Notes: a model not told the origin generated them from the letters alone. A DNA stretch of 35,000 nucleotides from Nymphaea colorata (GCF_008831285.2 NC_045140.1:28691200-28726199), one strand, 5' to 3'. Shown: positions 9,136-21,073, counted from the stretch's first letter. Program-made: numbers and translations.

Positions 9136-9147
9136 GCTCTGATACCA
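9136..9147 (-). other. Primer-binding site of element A (tRNA-iMet)
   Basis: In element sense TGGTATCAGAGC, the standard plant retrotransposon site complementary to the 3' end of initiator-Met tRNA. It lies 2 nt inside the 5' LTR end (9150). It establishes the minus-strand orientation and the LTR boundary. Confidence 0.95.
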
Positions 9148-12100
9148 ATTGTTAGGCACTCACCCGGTTGCGGCTAGAAAGCGCGAACCAAGCACGAGTC
9201 CTAGTTCCCAAGTCTCCTTGAGGTAATCTAAAAACCAAAAAATCCTAGCAAATTAAATACAAGGTCTACCCGGCCGGACAGGACCCCGGCGCAAAAAATC
9301 CCAAGGAAATGGAATACAAGTGCGGGTTACCCTTTACCAAAAACCTAGCTACGGCTTATCCTACTACAATCAAACTAAAACCGGATGCGAGGCTTTACAA
9401 ACGCGTTCGATACAAGAATCACTCGCAACTCACTCACAAGCCACAATCAAACCACGACTAACGAACAAACCACGCCCTTTCCCAAATAGGACGGCTAGGC
9501 CCGCGGTGGTCGTGTCTTTGGCCTACGGCCTCCGAGGTACCACGAGACGGACGATGGGTCTAAGCCCGGGCTAAAACAGGAAATTAAGCAAACTAACAAG
9601 TCCCTAACGCAAAAGCAAATACTCCCACCCGAAACTACAAGGGGGTTAAGGAGATGATACCGGCCAAGGTGATTCCTTGGCTGTCCGAGAGGGATCCGAG
9701 GCTAAGACCGTGCCTCGGATATTGCAGCTACGGATCGAAGAAGTCCACTTGAGGCGAGCCTCCTCGGAGCTTGCTGCACGGGCTGGAGACCGGCGGGGAG
9801 CGCACGGCCTGTCTGCCGCTGGACGCCGACGATGCTGGCGTAGAGAGAGAGAGTCGGCCAAGGTGGCTCGGCCGACGCTGGCCGCGTGACGGGTGTCGAC
9901 GGCGTAGACGGAAGGACGGCGGGAAGCGCGCGTCTGAGTGCGCCGGTGCCGCTGCTGCTGCTACACGTACTCCGGCAGAGTGACGAGGGGGGCGAGTGCC
10001 GGAAGCGGCAACGCCTACCTGCCTTCCTTCGGGTGTGGCTCGGCCACGGGCGTCGGCTGGGTGCCGACGGAAGAGAGTCGACCACGAGGGTGGCCGACGG
10101 AACAGCTACGCCTAATCCTAACTAAGGCTGGCTGGGCTCGGCAACGACTGGGCTCTAGTAGGGTAGTGTCGGTCTGGTTTAGGGAGGTTAAGGTAGGGGT
10201 AGGCCGAGGGGGGAGGTGAGGTTTAGGAGGGATGTTAGGGTTTCTAACTACGATGGTAGGCCAATGCGGTTTGGCTAGGGCTGAGCCTAAGCTCGGGGAA
10301 GTTGGTCAAGAGAGACCGAGTGCGATAGTGGGTTCTAGAAGGTAGCCTGACTACTGGACCAAGTGATGGGTCCGGGTGAAGTGGGTTCGGGCAATCTCGA
10401 GGTAGGCTCGAGATGACTAGGGTTAGGTCAAACTGAAGGGTTGACCTAGTGGGCTAAGACGGAAAGTCAGAGGGTTGACTAAGTCCTAAGGTCGAGTGGG
10501 TTCGGTTCAAATGTGGGTAGTGAACTCCTAGGTTGGATGACGCGTGAGGTTGACCTAGCTAGGTGGGCTCGGTCTTGGCGGTCTAGCCAAGTGAGTGCGT
10601 CGGGTCTTGCCACGTGGCAAGATCAACGGTCAAGGGTAGCTCGCTAGGGGAAAGGCTAGCGAGTAAGAGGAGGGTGGCGATCACTTTCCTAGAAGGTAGG
10701 AAGAGATCGAGCTTGATTGCTAAGGAGATTAGGCAATCAAAGAGGTGGCACTCGAGATTATTCGAGTCTCTCTCTCCGGTGGATGGGTGACACGTGGAGG
10801 CAAGGAACGGTGGAGATAAGCTGCGGATTAGGGTTGAGATGAAGGTGGAGGAGGTAGGCGAGAAAACGGGAAGGGGGAGCGCGCGGCGAGGGACTTGCCA
10901 AATCGCTCGGGTGTAGGTGGCACGCGGTTAGATGAGGTGGCAGCCGCGTGGACTGGGCGAGACTCCAAGTGGGACCTGGTGAGACAGGTGGCAGACACGT
11001 AGGATGATGACTGGACACGAGGTGGCTGGGATGCGGACAGGTGGCGCGATGGAGGGCTGAGGCGTTAGGGTTTGACGCAAAGGAAAATATGCCAAAAAGG
11101 AAGGTGGCGGAGGTGACAAATGCGGGCTGGGAGCTCGTGATCCAAGAGGGATTCTCGGAGGGGGCTAGGCGAGCTGGAGAGGACACATGGCAGGCTACGA
11201 GGACAGGGTATGACGCGGGTTGACAGATGTGGGACACGTGTAGAAACGGAAGGCCAAGATGCGCGGTAGGAAGACTTACCAATTCGGGACCGGCGGCCAA
11301 GGGAGACGCGGTCCTTCACGCGCCGCGGCTAGGGTTAGCTCCTCGTCCAAATGACGCTGGTGCCCTTCTCGAAACTGCAGGGGCCTTCGGTGGTGGAGGG
11401 GCAGGACTGTCCTTCACACCGGAAACAATGGTTGACGCCGGAAATTGCAGCGGTGTCTTAGCTCCAACGAGAATACCGGCCGAGGCGATTTCTATCTTCT
11501 CACGGGCCGAATTTGCCCAAATTTGACTATGTTGATCAGCACGAAGAGGCGATTCCACTGAAGTGGTTTAGAGGCCCAAACCTCGATATTGAACCGTGAT
11601 TTTGAGTCCTTCAAGCCGCTGGATTTCTTGCCAACTTCAATTTGGAGCCGACGGTAGAAGTGATCTTTTTGTTGAGGCAGCCGTCGTGAACCGTGAGGGG
11701 TGGCTTGGGTTGGTTCCTACGGATAGAAAACCGATTCCAAGCGGGGAAGAGAGTGCACCAAGGGAGGGGCACCGTAGATCCTCAAACCAGTCACTCGGGT
11801 ATGCCGAGCAAGGGGCCTAGGTCGCGGGTGAGGCTCCGGAAGCGAACAACTCCAAGCCGAATGGAAGAGTTCAATGATCCGAGTACTAACCTTGTTAAGC
11901 CGTCGAATCGAAGCCTTGGGGACTTCGATCTTCTCTTGTGCCGAACTCAGCCTTTCTTCTCCTTCGTGTTCAAGGGGAAGGCACCAATGTTCGGGCTATT
12001 GATCTTCTTCGTAGAGGCAAGCGTGGACGAGGAGGGATCACCGCCGGTGGGAGGGGATCCGCCTGGTTTGTCTTCCTTGAGGCCGAGGTCAACACGGACG

Positions 12101-12253
12101 ACGGGGGCAAGGGGATTCGATGGGTGGAGACGCTCCTAACTCGGGTAGAGAGAGGGGGTCGAAGAGATGGAGTCCTCGAAGAGGAGAGAGAGCCAAAACT
12201 CGCAATGAGCCAAAATTCAATTTTTTCGATACAATTACAAAGGATCCAATACA

Positions 12254-12259
12254 ATATAT
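12254..12259 (-). promoter_or_regulatory. Candidate TATA element in the A 5' LTR
   Basis: This TATATA is in the LTR positioned to drive element A transcription towards lower coordinates. Evidence is composition and position only; see the equivalent at 3136-3141. Confidence 0.35.
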
Positions 12260-12443
12260 ACAAAGAGAAAGTGATCCGGGATTATCACGCGCGGATCCAA
12301 ACCCAAAATCTAAAAAGCTCAAGGCGCTCGGCACAACCCGCCGGCTTAGGTCTTGACTTCGAATCTCAAAGGCGCCAAGTAAAAAAACGAGTTAACAAAA
12401 GCTTAGTACTAAAGTTAAAATAAACGCCTAAGTGCTAAAACGA

Positions 12444-12565
12444 CTCCTTGAACCTTGCGAGCCCAAGGAGGGGGACCTCGTGAGGGTAAACGCCCTCACT
12501 TCGCATTTGGAGTATAAGGGCTCGGTCTGGTTGACCGAGCCATTCGCTTAAGACCTTTGGTCTTA
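12444..12565 (-). other. Stem-loop cluster, copy in the A 5' LTR
   Basis: Same four inverted repeats as at 3326-3447. In this LTR they lie between the orphan coding tail and the candidate TATA (12254-12259), upstream of any transcript starting there; in the 3' LTR copy they would be transcribed just after the stop codon. Confidence 0.65.
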
Positions 12566-12869
12566 GACGACCTCGCGGGTTGAGAAAGTCGAACTCGGTT
12601 TGGGTGCATCTAGCCTACGCTCGGTGAGTTCTACAACTGGTTCAGTGTGACCCTGAGGTTCATCCTGTTCGAGCACCGTTGCGGACTTGGCTGCTCCTCC
12701 CGCTCCTCCCACTGCAACCTGACCTGGTGCGTCGTTAGCCTCCTTGGGAGTTTCCTCGGCTAACTGATGCAAGGACCGAGCCCACAAATCTGACGCTCTT
12801 CTACGCCTAATGCTTGGCTCGGGCTGTTCGGCCTCGCCTGGGTCTGGACCATCTGGTAGGTCCGTAACA
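12563..12869 (-). pseudogene. Orphan copy of the A gag-pol C-terminal tail in the 5' LTR
   Basis: The sequence is identical to the last 101 codons of the element A polyprotein. It exists because the 3' end of gag-pol lies within the LTR and is copied to both ends during reverse transcription. Here it is cut off from its frame by the LTR start at 12869, so it is not expected to be translated as Gag-Pol. Confidence 0.85.
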
Positions 12870-13916
12870 GACTGCCTAAGCTCGCTGCCGAATGCCGAAC
12901 TCCCTTCCCAAGATCTCTTGGGGCAGGCTCCGAATAGGCTAAGTATTAAGAAGACTTTACACTCTTTCCCTGCCGGACAGCAACCCCGGCTTAATTTCCC
13001 AAGTCTAGGACAGAATTACAAGAGTGTTTCCCGAACCCAATAGCCAATCCTACTACAAGAATGCTAAGGGCTCAAGGCTTAATACAACCGCGACGATACA
13101 CTTAACGCTCACCTCACTCAACCACTTCACATCCAAGCATTCATAAAAGCATACATGCCTAAGCGCACAACCACACCCTCAACCCTAGGTGGCCAAGCCG
13201 CAAGGAGTGTGTCGTCGGCTGACGAGCCTCCAGGACCTCACTATGCCGGCGCGTGTAGGCGGTTTGTAAGCAAGAACACCTCGTGCTATGTGGACAGGTA
13301 CAAACTCTCGAAGCTAGTCCGAGCTATCCACCGAGGCTGGAAAACCAGAACTAAGCCTCGGTACTCAGCAATGCCTCCTCGCCCAAGCTGGCAGCAGCTC
13401 CACGACCCATCACTCGTTGATGGGTTCTCGCACGTCAGCACATCAAGGAAGCACGGATTACAGCAAACAGTAATCGACCAGAGCAAGTATGAATGCCTCA
13501 CAAGATGCGATCAAACCTCTTTGTATGATGTTAAGGGGAAGCAGGGTCGACTGTGTCGACGGCACCTTCAACTCAGTTGCGGCCACGGACTGGCAGTCTA
13601 TGCTACAGGTTGCAGCCATCCTCGTTGCAGCAGGGTATGCTCCGCCAAACAGTGCAGCACAATCAATCAGGATATAAGAAAACGAGGGATTCAAGGAGCT
13701 GAATCACCAGAGATACTCGTTTCCCAATATCGAAGAAACGAGATCGGTAGCGTCGAGGCTGGCCTCGTTCTGGAAAACGAAGAAGACAGTTCAGGCCTGG
13801 CAGAGTGGCCTCCAGTCTAAATTCGTATAAATCACAGGAGTCTCAAAATCCCACTTGGTCAGAAGTCACAGGATGGACGCTCAAGTTGACCAAATCCGAC
13901 GAGTTAAGGCCAGGTC
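12870..13916. other. Dense-indel patch, probable uncorrected assembly segment
   Basis: This 1047-bp stretch aligns to 1157 bp in the sister LTR of B2 (25077-26233), a loss of about 110 bp in many small steps, often single bases from homopolymers (for example CCCAAATAG to CCCAATAG). Immediately after 13916 the alignment is gap-free for more than 1.4 kb. Open frames seen here, such as 13155-13820, are products of the altered sequence and should not be annotated as genes. Confidence 0.8.
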
Positions 13917-14034
13917 GTTGAGCTCTGAAAATCGCGCACGTTCTGTCCTTCGTTCAGAAATGTATCAGGCGCAGAACAGCTTCAGGACTGCTGGAGAGGT
14001 CTTCGATGGAAAAATCATAACAATTCATAGACAC

Positions 14035-14172
14035 CTCCAAAAATCCTGAAATTTGGACTGTAGCAAGACCACTAGCCCAGGAGTAGACGCTCCAAATTTG
14101 AGCTGAATCTGAGCTGTCTAGACCCCAGTCGTTGATCCCTCAAAGTCGCTGTAGTTCTGTCGCCTGTTTCAG
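14035..14172. repeat. Second unit of the degenerate LTR tandem repeat, B1 3' LTR
   Basis: This unit matches 22405-22542 in the other B1 LTR. Its partner unit, 214 bp to the left in clean copies, falls in the dense-indel patch here and is damaged. It contains CTCCAAAAATCC and GGAGTAGACGCTCCAAATTT. It is non-coding. Confidence 0.6.
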
Positions 14173-15369
14173 GAAGAGCCGTCGTGCAGAAGAACAGCCA
14201 CAGGTCTTCATATCGCCACTCCGCCTCAATGCGATCAAATCAAGAGATGAAACCACTTGCAATCGACAGATAATTAAATTTGGAACAAGCTAAAGTCAAT
14301 AGATCACCCGGTGATGCTGCATTCCCAATGTTCTAAGCGAATATTGGGTTACAGCCGCCTGTGGCGGAGAAACAGGGATGCTCGCCGCCGATTCCCGCCA
14401 GATTCAGACCGTCGCCTCCAGAAACGCCATCTACAGTCCGATCGACGTCAAATTTGGTGGAGATGATCTCAGGTATGTTGGGAATCTAATGGCACCGGAA
14501 TCGTGAAGATCCAACGGTTGGATCGCCGGAAATGTCGCCGGAAACAGGAACTGGTCGGCGGAATTGCGTGACAGAACCTACTCCGACTTCTCAAGCTCGT
14601 AACTCACTCAATACTGAACGGATTGACGCGATTCCACTTCCTATAGAAAGCTTGGTTCGGTGGGAAGCGAACAGTATCAAAATCCCCAAAAGTTATGGCC
14701 GATTGGCCCTTCGATTTAAGCTCGGATTGAGACTGGCTGTGGTAGGCCTGTTTCAACCGAATGCTCAAAAAGAGGCTCGATCATCCTCCAAACGACCCCC
14801 AAACCCATCCTCCTTCGCTTCGATCCTTCTTCAGATCATCCTCACGGATTCCAGAAGGATCCCACGGCATACAAACGAATTGGGGAGGCGATTTACAGTC
14901 ACTACAAGAGGAAATGACGCTGGAAAAACACACTTAGCTGTATTTCTGCTGAACGGACGATCAAATGCATCTCAGATCTTCACACCGCCGTGTAGGCATT
15001 GCGCGAAGGCTGGAGAATGCCTTCCGGATGGTGGATGACGCCTCTCGACACCCCTGTGGCTGAGGAGTCCGCACGGCATTCACCTTTGCTTCTGCTCGGG
15101 TAGACGATGAAGAAGACAACCCGCCGGCTGCTTGCTTCGTTTCACCTCCTAGTAGAGAAAACCAGCGGAGGGTGTGGGATAATGTCGGGTTGCCAATCCG
15201 CCATTGATGAATCTGAGGAGGCTGGAGAAGAACCTCAGATGTTTCACACAGAAATGGGGAGGAAGAAGAAGATGGAGGCGCAAGAAACGCGCGGGTGAAG
15301 AGAAACCTGTTTCTATTAGAAACTTTGTCCAAAATCATTAACAACTTAGGGTTAACTTCACAAAGACAC

Positions 15370-15377
15370 TATTTAAA
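15370..15377 (-). promoter_or_regulatory. Candidate TATA element in the B LTR (B1 3' copy)
   Basis: TATTTAAA (element sense TTTAAATA) lies about 250 bp past the end of the coding tail, within an ACACT...AGTGT inverted repeat. Copies are at 23741-23748 and 27688-27695. A 7-bp stem CGGTTCG...CGAACCG lies about 13 bp away on the + strand side. The promoter role is inferred from position and composition only. Confidence 0.35.
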
Positions 15378-15626
15378 GTGTAGCATGACTCGGTTCGGTC
15401 TATGTCTCGAACCGGGTCGGTACAAAACTGAAACATAACTAAAAATGAAACCGGTTCCTACTAAAAACGCTGGATTTGGATCGGGTCCTAAGACGGGATC
15501 CTGTCAAAACCGCTCCGACTGACCCGTAATGCTGTAATCACTCCGTCTCGGCCTGAAATGGTCGGCTTGGGGCTGAAAACTCCTCCAACTCAGTCTCGGT
15601 CCACTGGGCATGTGTGGCTAGGTCGG

Positions 15627-16178
15627 TCAGCTGGGCCCGGACAACTCCAGCTCACTGCATCGGCTAGCCTCCCTAAGAAAAATGCTGTCCTCGCTGGAAT
15701 GACCTCCGTGCGTGATACCCTCGGAACAAGGATCGGCCACCCGCCCGAGTGCTGCTGCTGCTAGTGGTGATGGTGGTGCCCGCTCGTTAGCCTCTCTAAG
15801 GTTTCCGCTGTGCACTCTGATAGCGTCCTCGCTCGCTACAACCTCACAATGCTCCAGGTGACCTCCAGCGTCGACGCTCTCCTGCGCGCGGCACCCGTCT
15901 GCGTCCTCGATGCCCGGTAGTCGGCGATGTCCCTCGGCTGTGCGCTCGGCCGTGCCCCGGAGTTGTGCTGCGCCTGTGGCCGGCAGTGGCATGCCTCCGA
16001 CGATTACCTGGTGTGACGTTAGGCCTTGTGTGGCGTTATTAGCGCTACAAGCTGCACCATTCACAGTTAGTAAAGCCTCTCTGCCCCTTACACTCAGTGG
16101 CCAAGTCTCACCCTTACCAAGTCTCTCATGCCCATCTGGCGACAAAGGGTTCGCGCAGACAAGCTTAGCGCTATCGGC
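15627..16178 (-). pseudogene. Remainder of the LTR-resident gag-pol tail in B1
   Basis: In the same frame as the B1 polyprotein, the frame stays open after the TAG at 16179-16181 down to a stop at 15627, as in the other B LTRs. It encodes a Gly/Ala/Ser/Glu-rich stretch without a recognised domain. It is likely the former end of the polyprotein, cut off by the new stop codon. Confidence 0.6.
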
Positions 16179-19100
16179 CTATGGTAGTTGATGGGATTCG
16201 GCAGCAATCAAGGCTAGTCCCGGCCTAGTCCTAGGGAGTTCCGTATCAGATCCACCACGCTGAGACTGAGCTTGTCCCCAAGCTCTAGTAGTTGGGAAAT
16301 CCTGGACAATCCTGTCATATAGCTCCCATGATGTACCTGAATCTGGGCCGTCCCACTCAACTAAAACCTCATGTCTCTGACGCCCCTCTCTCTGCAGGTG
16401 CCGGTGACGAAGTATCCTATACGGTCTAGGCCGAAAATCTGGCAAAGGTTCAATAAGTTCTGGCAACTGACCAAAATGCGGCTTGAGTCTAGTTACATGG
16501 AAGACCGGATGGACTAATGCGGTGGGTGGTAGTGCTAACCTGTAGGCTCCTTTGCCAACTCTTTGCAAGACCCGGAATGGCCCATAATAACGGGGTAAAA
16601 GTTTGGAATAAGGCTGTCCAAGCAACGATTTTTGTCGCATAGGTAGCCTCTTCAACCATGCCATGTCCCCAACCTTGAACTCTCGATCTTTGCGGCCTTT
16701 ATCATATGTTTGTTTCATTCGATTCTGGGCTCTTACGATATGCTGCCTCAAAACTGTCAAGATCTCATCCCGATTACGGAGTGTGCAGTCCACCTCATCA
16801 TCTTGAGCTGTCCCTACTTCATAGTTTGGAATGAGTGGAGGAGGACACCCATACAGTGCCTCGTAGGGAGTGATACTAGTCCCGGAATGGAGACTAGTGT
16901 TGTAGGACCATTCTGCCCAAGCAAGATACCGAACCCAAGTGTTCGGTCGTTCCCCCGCGAAACAACGCAGATAGGTCTCTAGTGTCCTGTTCACCACCTC
17001 GCTTTGCCCATCGGTTTGCGGGTGGTGGGCTGTACTGAAATGCAATGAAGTCCCCGCCATGCGCATATACTCGCGCCAAAACGCACTAAGGAATATCGAA
17101 TCCCTATCACAAACGATAGTGCTCGGCATTCCATGAAGTTTGCCGACATAGTCTTGGTATATCCCGGCAACCAACGGCCCATTGTAGTGTCTTGGAAGAG
17201 GGGCAAAATGCCCATATTTCGTCAATCTGTCCACCACTACAAACACCGCTTCCTTTCCTTCCGAACGTGGCATTGCATCAATAAAATCCATTGATACATC
17301 AGCCCAAGGTTTTGTAGGTATTGGCAATGGGTGCATCAGCCCGGGTGGCTTGGTTGCTTCATACTTTTCCCTTTGGCAAATCTGACAACTCCTCACAAAC
17401 TCTTTGACTTCTCCTTTTAGACCTTCCCACCAAAATTGGGTTTTGATCCTTGCAAGCGTTTTGGCCACGCCTTCGTGACCTGCGGTGGTTGAACAATGAA
17501 AGTGTGATAGGAGCTCCTTTTTGAGGGAGGAACCGCGTGGTACCACAGCTTTGCCCTTTCGGTAAAGCACGTTCCCCTTCATGCCATGGTTTGGGATTGA
17601 TCCCGGATTCTGCTGAACCGATGCTCTAAGTAGTCTCAAACCTTCATCAGCCTCTTGCTCAATGACCAATCGCTGCCACAAATCGGTTTCCAGAACGGAC
17701 AAGGTTAGAAATTGCTCTCCAAGTCTCGATAACGAATCAGCCGCCGAGTTTTCGGTTCCTTTCTTGTATTCGATTGTAAAATCGTAACCCAATAGCTTGG
17801 CGAGCCATCTTTGTTGAGTAGGCGTTGAGACCCTTTGTTTGAGCATATACCTTAAACTACTATGATCCGTTCTCACAATGAATTTGCGCCCGATGAGGTA
17901 GGGCCTCCATTTCTCCACGGCCAACACGATGGCAAATAACTCCTTTTCATATGTGGATAATGGCTTTGCCCTATGGGTGAGAGCCTTGGACATGTAGGCT
18001 ATTGGGTGGCCCTTTTGGCTGAGGACAGCCCCAACACCAACGTCGCTTGCGTCCGTCTCCACCACGAAATCAAGTGAAAAATCTGGCAAGGTTAGCATGG
18101 GCGCGGCTAACATTGCTGCCTTAAGCTTTACGAATGCTTCCCTTGAGTGATCCGTCCAGGTGAACTCCCCTTTCTTCAACATTTTCGTCAAAGGGGAGGC
18201 TATAGATCCATAGCCTTGAATAAACCTTCGATAGTAACCAGTAAGACCTAGAAATCCTCTCATTCCTCTCGGGTCTTTTGGCAAAGGCCATTGCTCCATG
18301 GCATGGAGCTTTTCTGGATCAGCTCTAACACCTTCCTTGGACACTATGTGTCCCAAATAGCCGATTGATTCTTGACCGAAACTGCACTTAGAAGCTTTTG
18401 CAAAGAGTTCATTCTGCCTCAAAATTTGTAGTGTCTTCCTTAAGTGGACAATGTGGTGCTCTAATGATCGACTGTAAACCAGAATGTCATCGAAGAAAAC
18501 TAGAATGAAATCCCTCAGATGTGGTCTGAAAATATCATTCATACATCGTTGGAATGTAGCCGGGGCGTTGGTTAATCCGAAGGGCATGACCAAGAACTCA
18601 TAATGCCCATCGTGAGTTCTAAATGCAGTCTTGGGTACGTCATGCTTATCCATGCGTATCTGATGGTAACCAGCCCTTAAGTCAAGCTTGGAGAAAATGG
18701 AAGCGCCCGCCAATTCATCAAGGAGTTCGTCAATGACGGGTATAGGGTGGCGGTCCTTAATCGTGACTTCGTTAAGTGCCCGTAATCAACACAAAATCTC
18801 CAAGTTTCATCCTTCTTTTTGACTAACAAAACAGGAGAGGAGAAGGGACTGCTACTCGGGCGAATGATTCCCCCTTCAATCATTTCTTTTACCAATCTCT
18901 CTATCTCCGTTTTCTGTGTAAACCCATAACGATAAGGCCTAACATTTACCGGTTCTGCCCCGTTTGATAGGACGATCCTGTGATCGTATGATCTTGGAGG
19001 AGGTAACCCTTTAGGTTCAGAAAAGACATCTTCAAAACCATCCAATACTTGCTGAACTTCCTTGGGAATGACTTCGGTCTCTGTCCCTTTTGGAGGTACA

Positions 19101-21073
19101 TCAGTGGCTAACGATATCAGCCAGAGGGCTGGCTGTTGAGCTACGAGAGCCTTGATGGCTGCCTTCGGTTCCAAGTTGGGCTGGATTCCTTCGAGTGTCA
19201 CTTGATCTCCTCCTTCCCTCTCAAATCTCATCTTCATTTTGGAGAAATCCCAGTAGATTCCCCCAAGTGTCTCTAACCAATCAACACCAAGAACAAGGTC
19301 CATCCCTTTTATCGGAAGAACTAAGACATCTATCTTGTATGGGATCCCTTGCACGGTTATATCCATGTTTCGGCAAATGTGGACGCAAGGTAGCCTTGTT
19401 CCATCTCCTACCAAGACCGTGAGTGGTGCTTGATCTTCCAATGTGCATCCGCTATCCTTGGCCGTTTCTAAACTCATAAAATTATGAGTTGCTCCCGAAT
19501 CTAGCAAGATTGTGACTCTGTGCCCTTGAATGGTTCCAAGAACACGCATTGCTTTAGGACGGTTTGGGTCCCTCATGGAGTGAAGAACCCCATCCACCTT
19601 CTCAATTTCCGTTGGGCACTCTTGTTCTACTGGTTGCTCTTCCTCAACTGGGATTGAAACCTCAACTTCGTCCTCATCCTCTACAACCACCATTAGCTGA
19701 AACCTCTTACATTTGTGTCCCTTGAACCACTTTTCCTCACATGACACACATAGCCCGGCTTTGAACCTTTCATCCCTCTCCTTAGCGGTGATGTAACGAA
19801 CCGGAACATTGTCCCTAACGGCTGGACGTGTATCCCTCTTTGGAAACCCTTGTGGCTGTGGTTTAGGAGTAGGCCTGTTGAAATTCCCTTTGTTTTGGTT
19901 GAATCCTCCGGTCTTAGAGAATTTCTCATACGCTGCCCGTTTGAGGAGCTTTTCCTCCATAACTCGTGCCCTTGCAAAGCAACTGTCTAAGTCTACATGT
20001 TCCTCGGATAGCATCTCAATTCTAATATCCTCTCTCAATCCCGACATGAATGCACCTATGAGTGCGGGTTCGGGCCAATCTCCAACCATACATGACATGT
20101 CCTCAAATCGACCTTGAAACTCCTCCACGGTAGTGATTTGTTTCATGTTGATGAGCTCCACATGATAGTTAGTATATGACGAGACTCCAAAGCGAGCGAG
20201 TAATGCATTTGAAAATGTTTCCCATACCATGACCGGGTTTTTCCTCTTGTACGACCGATACCACCTCATAGCTGCCCCTTCAAAGTAGATCATGGCCGTT
20301 GTAATTTTTTTGTCTTCCCTAACTTCTTGGCACTCAAAGTATTGCTCCGCTTTAATCACCCAATCTTGGGCGTTTTTGCCATCAAACTTAGGAAAGTCAA
20401 CCCGAATGTTGGATCTGGGTTCTATGTTCCTTTGGCCCCTCTTTTTCTCACTTCTTTGTCCGATTCTCTCACTATCTTCATCTGAAATTTCTTCAAAATC
20501 ATTGTCTACCAGTGGTTTGGAACAAGTTGCCATGTTAACTCCCATGGTCTTTTTATTTCCCATGTGAGCTTCATTGGTTTTGGGTGGAACTTGATTATCT
20601 TTTCCAATTTTAATCCCTCCAAAACTCGATGCGGCATGCTCTTTGGGAGCTTGATATGATGTGTGAGGCTCTTCATAAGGTCCTTTTCCCTTATCTTCTC
20701 GGTTGTGCCCATGATTAACGGATCTTTCCATACGGTCCATTCTTTGATTTAGCCCTTCTATACTTTCTGACAATTGGTCCATTTTATTCATTCGGCCGGT
20801 TAAGAAACCCAATTGGTGACTTATTTGCGTGAAGTTATCAGTCATACGAATCATAGCTTCCTCAAAGCGAGACAACCTCTCTTCCACACGTGATGGCTGG
20901 TCTTGCCGACTCATTCTTACTCTCATTTCCTCAAGTTCGGTTTCTATCCGTGAGAACTTTTCTCGGTTTGATTCATTCCTTCCGCTGCCCTCATGAACTG
21001 ATTCGGTGGCTGCATCTTCGACGCCCAATTCCATTTCCTGTTGCTCAACTCTTGTGTTCTTCTTCTTTGCCAT
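16179..21073 (-). pseudogene. Gag-Pol of element B1, broken by one frameshift
   Basis: The frame opens at ATG 21073 and matches B2 for 763 residues (coiled-coil-prone N-terminus, Gag, CX2CX7HXC zinc knuckle, DSG protease, start of reverse transcriptase). A single base missing between 18782 and 18783, relative to B2, shifts it inside the reverse transcriptase near the W-R-F-C-V-D-Y motif, and the shifted frame ends at 18677. The original frame resumes and runs on through FFDD, RNase H, the D-D-35-E integrase, GPF and a complete chromodomain-like segment to a TAG at 16179-16181. That stop is 23 codons inside the LTR and comes from one CAG-to-TAG change not seen in sister copies. As written the element cannot make an intact polyprotein; the missing base could be real or a residual assembly error. 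Confidence 0.9.
16249..16260 (-). other. Polypurine tract region of element B1
   Basis: In element sense GCGTGGTGGATC, directly before the LTR start TGATACGG. It is a weaker purine run than that of element A (three T and one C in 12) and also lies inside the gag-pol frame. The position is secure because the two LTR copies stop matching here; its strength as a primer is not certain. Confidence 0.65.

Larger units (their letters stand above)
31..12869 (-). mobile_element. Element A: complete Ty3/gypsy chromovirus-like LTR retrotransposon
   Basis: A 12.8-kb element made of two 3.72-kb direct repeats around a 5.4-kb internal region. In element sense, the 5' LTR (9150-12869) is followed by a 2-nt spacer, a tRNA-iMet primer site, a leader, one gag-pol frame, a polypurine tract and the 3' LTR (31-3751). 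LTR ends are TGTTA...TAACA, a 5-bp inverted terminal repeat. The LTRs look identical apart from one A in an A-run (8 at about 3262, 7 at about 12380), which implies very recent insertion. No 5-bp target duplication is visible: GGTAC is on the left and GACTG on the right. It lies at the left edge of the 3' LTR of element B1. The chromovirus call rests on the chromodomain-like C-terminus and GPY/F motif; I do not assign a named lineage. Confidence 0.95.
9150..12869 (-). repeat. Element A 5' LTR (3720 bp)
   Basis: A direct repeat of 31-3751, offset 9119 and then 9118 after a one-base difference in an A-run. It ends ...GTAACA at 12869, where sequence of element B1's LTR begins directly. As the 5' LTR it would carry the promoter. 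It includes a copy of the gag-pol coding tail (12563-12869) that is not preceded by the rest of the frame. I see no other gene in it. Confidence 0.95.
12870..16248 (-). repeat. Element B1 3' LTR, left end missing and eroded
   Basis: Homologous to 21112-24619, 25059-28566 and 33430-35000. The first 18 bases of the + strand LTR (TGGTGGGAACCCGGCTAG) are absent at the junction with element A. Up to 13916 it carries many one- to several-base deletions relative to sister copies; beyond that it is colinear. It ends at CCGTATCA (16241-16248) against the internal region. It carries the LTR-resident part of the gag-pol frame (15627-16248), interrupted by a TAG at 16179-16181. Confidence 0.9.

Noticed and set aside
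9136-9147. Part of a tRNA gene
   Set aside because: GCTCTGATACCA matches the 3' end of initiator tRNA only as a primer-binding site beside the LTR; there is no cloverleaf around it.
13155-13820. 221-codon + strand frame
   Set aside because: It exists only in the dense-indel copy of the B LTR; the three clean copies break it into shorter frames.
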